A program made the position numbers and the translations under genes. From the NCBI GenBank assembly GCA_903927295.1, contig CAIYMN010000036.1, forward strand, positions 1 through 54,165: a stretch of 54,165 nucleotides of DNA, in the 5' to 3' direction. Positions within the stretch are counted from its first letter, which is position 1; every line of letters starts with the position of its first letter. The notes under the pieces were generated by a model, which was not told the DNA's origin, made no database searches, and saw only the letters and a list, made by a program, of their open reading frames with translations. Of the stretch, positions 51,008-54,165 are shown piece by piece. This stretch comes from an uncultured beta proteobacterium (lineage in GTDB: Bacteria > Pseudomonadota > Gammaproteobacteria > Burkholderiales > Burkholderiaceae_C).

Positions 51008-52060
51008 TTACACGTCGGTGCGCGCTGTACCGGCAAAATTCAAGATGAAGTCGGGACCGAAAACCAGAGACGGCGTGCGATAACCTGGCTGCGCCGCGCC
51101 GCTGGCGGTTCGTTTTGCAATATCCCAGGCTGTCAGCGCGGTGAGTGCATAGCCCTCCACCGTGTCCAGGCGCGAAGTTGCGGTCTGGCCGGCAGCATTT
51201 CGTACCTGACCCCACAGGTGCGAGGAACCTCGTTGACGCTGCTCTGCATTGGGGCCGGCGGGTCCGCAGTCGATCTGCTTCTTCAGCAGGTTCTGCACCC
51301 AATTGGAGCCGATGACGGGACCAAGGTAGCGCGAAGCCCTGGCCATCCATCGCAGCGCCGCTGGTGCAGCCATGAAGACTTCAATATTTTGAATCCCCGT
51401 GGAAACCCATGCCGTGGAGACATCTCCCCACGGGATGCATAGGGTGAGAACCGGCCCCTTGCCAAAATCGATTTCACGAGTAGCCGAGGCAGAAGGCACT
51501 ACCAGCAACTTGCCATCGCGCCGAACCATTCCACCACGGTGCATGTTTTCGACCATGGTAGTCGCCGTCCCATGCGACGGCTGGCCAATGGCCTGAAAAG
51601 CAAGAGCCAAGGCGCTCGCATCCGGCAGCCGACGTTTCAGGTGTGCAGCAAGACAATCGCTGGGCACCACATCGAAACCGGTCCCGGGCATCAACATCAC
51701 TCCAGCCTTTCTGGCTTTGAGATCCATCAGGGCAAGTGCTTCGAAGACGTCAATTTCGCCCGTGATGTCAAGATAGTGAACCCCGGCCGCGATGCAAGCC
51801 TCGGCCATGACCCTGGCGGTGCGTGAAAACGGCCCTGCGCAATTGAGTACGACGGCGACTCCGGCCAGATTCTGTGCAAGCACTGCCGGGTCATCCAGCC
51901 CAAACACCCGACAGGCGAGCTGATGCTGCCTGGCAAGCGGCAGCAGTTTCTGTTCCGAGCGCCCGGCCAGAATCGGCTTGGCACCTTCGGTCAGCGCAAG
52001 CCCGATGATGAGTTCGGCTGTGTAGCCATTGGCACCGTAGATCAGAATGTTGTTGTTCAT
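51008..52060 (-). CDS. Saccharopine dehydrogenase-like NAD(P)-binding protein
   Basis: 350 residues. The Rossmann motif ILIYGANGYTAELIIGLAL opens the protein, and VVLNCAGPFSRTARVMAEAC is the usual second block. Members include trans-acting enoyl reductases of lipid synthesis (mycobacterial Rv2953-like) as well as unknown oxidoreductases. MPGTGFDVVPSDCLAAHLKR is also conserved in the group. No lysine-pathway neighbours are present, so lysine metabolism is unlikely. It is 8 bp upstream of the acetyltransferase. Confidence 0.82.
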   Translation of the reverse strand: MNNNILIYGANGYTAELIIGLALTEGAKPILAGRSEQKLLPLARQHQLACRVFGLDDPAVLAQNLAGVAVVLNCAGPFSRTARVMAEACIAAGVHYLDITGEIDVFEALALMDLKARKAGVMLMPGTGFDVVPSDCLAAHLKRRLPDASALALAFQAIGQPSHGTATTMVENMHRGGMVRRDGKLLVVPSASATREIDFGKGPVLTLCIPWGDVSTAWVSTGIQNIEVFMAAPAALRWMARASRYLGPVIGSNWVQNLLKKQIDCGPAGPNAEQRQRGSSHLWGQVRNAAGQTATSRLDTVEGYALTALTAWDIAKRTASGAAQPGYRTPSLVFGPDFILNFAGTARTDV

Positions 52061-52099
52061 ACCGCTGCCTCCTTGCAGTCACGAAAACCGAATTGTTCG

Positions 52100-52867
52100 T
52101 CAGGCTTTGGTAATGCGCAGTCCGGCGTCAAGCAGCAGAACCTCTCCAGTGGTCTTGGAGGCATCCACCCCAAGAAACCATGCGGCGGTCGCTACGTCTT
52201 CGGGTGAAACGACATCTGCCAGCGCTGCATGCGCCTTGTAGTTATCCACCATTGCCGCATACCGCGCCGCCCCATGACCTTCTCGCAGCCAAGGTGTATC
52301 CACCAGACCAGGCGCAATGGCATTCACCCGCACCTCCGGACCAAGCGAGCGGGCCAGGCCAACGGTCATGGCGTTGAGCGCACCCTTGGACGCCATGTAG
52401 GCGATTGATGAGCCAATGCCCATCATGGAAGCCACCGAAGATATGTTGACAATGCCCGCCCCCGGGTTACGCTTCAGCAGGTGCGCCAGTGCCCGCGTCA
52501 TCTGGTACGCACCAATGACGTTCACATCGTAAATGTTGTGAAAGTCAACGCCAGACAAACCATCCAGATCTTTCAGACCGACAAACCGGGTCGTGCCGGC
52601 ATTGTTGACAAGCACATCCACGCGCCCCCAACACGCCTCAACCTCTGCTGCCAGGCGACGACAGTCACCGTCATTTGCCACGTTGCACTTGACGAGCAAC
52701 ACCTGAACACCGAGCGCCCGGCACGCTTGGGCAACCGCTTCTGCCGGCGCCGCAGTTCTTGAGTAATTGATGACGACGTTCCAGCCCTTGCTGGCAAAAA
52801 GACGTGCCGTGGCCGCTCCGATGCCAGACGACGAGCCGGTAACTACGCAAACTTTGCTTGTACTCAT
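52100..52867 (-). CDS. SDR family oxidoreductase (FabG-like)
   Basis: 255 residues from ATG 52867 (MSTSKVCVVTGSSSGIGAAT), with TGAGG seven bases upstream. TGSSSGIG, NNAGTTRF and the catalytic SIAYMASKGALN (YxxxK) are all intact, so it is an active classical SDR. It resembles 3-oxoacyl-ACP reductases and related alcohol dehydrogenases. It is 39 bp upstream of the saccharopine dehydrogenase-like gene and forms its operon. Substrate unknown. Confidence 0.88.
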   Translation of the reverse strand: MSTSKVCVVTGSSSGIGAATARLFASKGWNVVINYSRTAAPAEAVAQACRALGVQVLLVKCNVANDGDCRRLAAEVEACWGRVDVLVNNAGTTRFVGLKDLDGLSGVDFHNIYDVNVIGAYQMTRALAHLLKRNPGAGIVNISSVASMMGIGSSIAYMASKGALNAMTVGLARSLGPEVRVNAIAPGLVDTPWLREGHGAARYAAMVDNYKAHAALADVVSPEDVATAAWFLGVDASKTTGEVLLLDAGLRITKA

Positions 52868-53344
52868 TGTTGGCCTCAGGTTCATTGGAAGAAGTGGATT
52901 TCCGGTCATCGCGAGGGACAGATTCTGCACCAGAAAAAGAAGCGGCCCTTTGGGGGCCGCTTTTTGCTAACGTGTTGCTAACAATGTCTTCAGTATGTAC
53001 CCTCATCGCGTTGGCAAGACGAGGCAGTGCGTCCTTTACTGGGCTCACCTCGGTAATGTTCATGGGATTAGAGCGCTGATCGAAACCTGAGCAGCCCCAC
53101 ATTCGGCATTCGTTTTTCGTTAGCGCCGATGTACACACACATCAACCTGATCGCAGCCGGAAGCACTATCGATGAGAATCGAGCAGGTGTGGATGTTGAG
53201 GCAATATAGCAATTCTTGAACTCACCACATTTTCGCGTCAGCGTCCCAAACGGGCACCTGCCATACTCCGCGAAGCCATCCACTTCCAAATATGCTACTT
53301 AAAGTCTGTAGATAGATAGTCTTCATCTGCCTATCGTTGAGGCC
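52868..53344. other. Gene-free region between the SDR and the XRE regulator
   Basis: 477 bp with no credible protein or tRNA gene; minus-strand open frames here (for example 53068-53289) lack any family signature or ribosome-binding site. It holds a strong hairpin at 52942-52960 and two copies of TTGCTAAC (52964-52971 and 52975-52982). Upstream of the XRE ATG, AGTCT occurs twice (53303-53322) next to GATAG repeats and a distal CTATC, which could be a controller-protein binding site. The segment may be the junction of an island or degenerate sequence. Confidence 0.5.
52942..52965. terminator. Bidirectional rho-independent-type terminator
   Basis: GCGGCCC (52942-52948) pairs with GGGCCGC (52954-52960) across loop TTTGG, with A-rich sequence on the left and TTTTT (52961-52965) on the right. 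It can terminate on the plus strand, and on the minus strand it is followed by TTCTTTTTC. No recognisable gene ends here, so it may be a relic of a lost gene or of an inserted element. Confidence 0.6.
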
Positions 53345-53605
53345 ATGAAAAAGTGGAAATCTTCTCCGGCCTCGATGCAGACGTCACTTGGAATCGCGAT
53401 TCGGCGGGAGCGGGTGCGAACCGGTTTGAGCCAAGAAGCCTTTGCAGGAGTTGTTGGGCTGCATCGAACGTACATTGGATCGGTAGAAAGAGGCGAGCGA
53501 AACGTTTCTTTCAAAAACTTGGCGTTGATCGCCGGGGCATTGGGCCAGTCAGCGTCGCAATTGGTCGCCGCAGCTGAACAAATCGACCATGGGGCAGCCA
53601 AATGA
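53345..53605 (+). CDS. XRE family helix-turn-helix regulator (restriction controller-like)
   Basis: 86 residues, the size of controller (C) proteins of restriction-modification systems. The HTH is IRRERVRTGLSQEAFAGVVG and the recognition part continues LHRTYIGSVERGERNVSFKN. The 4-bp ATGA overlap with the following restriction-endonuclease-like gene is the C-R gene arrangement known from C-protein systems. It would delay expression of the nuclease until methylation has occurred. The methyltransferase gene is not in the window. Confidence 0.88.
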   Translation: MKKWKSSPASMQTSLGIAIRRERVRTGLSQEAFAGVVGLHRTYIGSVERGERNVSFKNLALIAGALGQSASQLVAAAEQIDHGAAK

Positions 53606-54054
53606 CGCGGGCCACCACGGTGCCCGAACTTGCTGCGAAGTTAGCGGCGCTTCATTTCACCCAAGCGAAAGTCCAAATGCTTTCAGATATCGCTGATGCT
53701 TTAGTCAAACCAGTCGTCGTTCAGTCCCAATCCGAAGATCCGATTTTTGGGGATACCAAGTTTCACGATTACTTTTCCAACGTGCTCCTAGTGCATCACG
53801 CCACGAACGACGAAAAGTTCAAGAAGAAGGCCTTTGAATTTGCCTTCAGAGGCGCCTGCTTGGGACTAGGATACGACGCACGCATCACGGCGAATCCGAT
53901 GAATCCCGGTGCCGACGTCACTATCGGAACCTGTCGGTTTTCTTTGAAGACGGAAGCGGGAAGAAACATTTCTCGTGAGAACATGACTATCTCGAAACTG
54001 ATGGAAGCGCGTTGGATTCGGAACTGGTTGACGACAATTACCTTGGCCGGTTGA
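53602..54054 (+). pseudogene. Type II restriction endonuclease-like gene, truncated by an IS21-type element
   Basis: The first 141 codons look native; codons from 142 (54025) onward read into repeat DNA and end at a stop at 54052-54054. The ADVTIG and FSLKTEAG region (Asp105, Lys116) resembles the D...xK core of PD-(D/E)XK nucleases, and the MTISKLMEARWIRN segment is one I recall from type II enzymes. The full-length protein would probably be over 250 residues. It overlaps the controller gene by 4 bp. The loss of the C-terminal half makes the nuclease probably inactive. Confidence 0.7.
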
Positions 54055-54165
54055 CGACAACTATGTTGGCCGGTTAGAGGCCTTTACCGGGCGGGTCCGG
54101 GAGGCGGGGCTACCGTTGGACCTTCGAACACCAATCGAAGGTAGGCGGCATGCCCGGCAAGAGAA
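54025..54165 (+). mobile_element. Left end of an IS21-family insertion sequence (partial)
   Basis: From 54025 the sequence begins TG, the terminal dinucleotide of IS21 elements, followed by two 23-bp direct repeats (54026-54048 and 54049-54071) of the form GGTTGACGACAA, five variable bases, TTGGCC. Multiple terminal repeats of about 20 bp are known transposase-binding sites in IS21-like elements. A short open frame starting MPGKR at 54150 fits an IstA transposase. The right end and the target duplication are outside the window. Confidence 0.65.
54150..54165 (+). CDS. istA: Putative istA transposase start (partial)
   Basis: ATG 54150 is preceded by AAGGTAGGCGGC, a usable ribosome-binding site, and encodes MPGKR before the window ends. 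Many IS21-family IstA proteins start with MPGKR- or MPxxR-like residues. Five residues are too few for proof; the call depends on the terminal repeats just upstream. Confidence 0.45.

Noticed and set aside
52671-53138. Minus-strand frame running through the terminator into the SDR gene
   Set aside because: It translates the hairpin and overlaps the well-supported SDR in another frame. It looked at first like a possible integrase remnant, but no catalytic R-H-R-Y motifs are present.
53068-53289. Minus-strand 73-residue open frame in the gap before the XRE gene
   Set aside because: No ribosome-binding site, no domain similarity that I recognise, and composition unlike the neighbours; probably chance.
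1-54165. CRISPR arrays, tRNA or rRNA genes
   Set aside because: No regularly spaced direct repeats of 25-40 bp were seen, and no cloverleaf or rRNA-like sequence was recognised in the intergenic regions.

Overview
The window looks like chromosomal DNA from a betaproteobacterium of the order Burkholderiales, most likely family Comamonadaceae (Rhodoferax/Polaromonas-like). The pointers are a Bug-type solute receptor, argB next to a SlmA-type regulator, PHA-associated proteins (phasin, PHA granule-region protein, DUF1840), an H-NS protein with the short [13 protein letters not shown] tail, and a G+C-rich intergenic repeat (6717-6790) that I recall as typical of Comamonadaceae. No rRNA or tRNA gene was seen. 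This placement is inference, since no database could be searched.

Layout. (1) 1-14.4 kb, all minus strand: a fatty-acid/acyl-CoA degradation region. A TetR regulator heads acyl-CoA dehydrogenase, a secreted DUF2147 protein, a FadN-type hydroxyacyl-CoA dehydrogenase/enoyl-CoA hydratase, thiolase, a TesB-like thioesterase, three SDRs (one of them cut by the window edge), a DsbA-fold isomerase, an enoyl-CoA hydratase/isomerase, a 3-hydroxyisobutyrate-dehydrogenase-like enzyme, two glutathione transferases and a second TetR regulator. (2) 14.5-16.6 kb: housekeeping slmA-like and argB genes and an H-NS-like protein. (3) 16.6-31.7 kb, minus strand: one tightly packed surface-polysaccharide operon of 18 genes. 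It starts with dTDP-L-rhamnose synthesis (rfbB, rfbD, rfbA, rfbC) and GDP-L-fucose synthesis (fcl, gmd), then a flippase, three methyltransferase-like proteins, a GT11 fucosyltransferase, four GT2 glycosyltransferases, an epimerase/reductase and the initiating sugar-phosphate transferase. No Wzy-type polymerase or chain-length regulator is visible.

(4) 31.8-40.0 kb: a storage-lipid cluster, the most interesting region. It holds a two-domain fatty acyl reductase, a PhaF/PhaI-type phasin, a patatin-like lipase, a TetR regulator, a TPR-like protein, a wax ester synthase/diacylglycerol acyltransferase, an acyl-CoA-binding protein, a PHA granule-region protein and DUF1840. Together they encode the reductase, acyltransferase, carrier, granule-coat and lipase functions expected for making, coating and remobilising neutral-lipid or wax-ester bodies. 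(5) 40.0-50.4 kb: a Bug receptor, a Crp/Fnr regulator and a divergent operon with an acyl-CoA ligase, a complete branched-chain-amino-acid-type ABC transporter (LivG, H, M, K, F) and a PaaK-like CoA ligase. This looks like a carboxylate uptake-and-activation unit. A perfect palindrome sits where a class II Crp/Fnr activator would bind. (6) 50.4-52.9 kb, minus strand: SDR, saccharopine-dehydrogenase-like protein and GNAT acetyltransferase. (7) 53.3-54.2 kb, plus strand: an XRE/controller-type regulator overlapping a putative type II restriction endonuclease gene. That gene is cut after codon 141 by what appears to be the left end of an IS21-family element, whose istA starts as the window ends.

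Start codons were moved from the longest open frame wherever a ribosome-binding site, overlap or family length decided them. Many junctions in the polysaccharide operon are 4-bp ATGA overlaps, which implies translational coupling.
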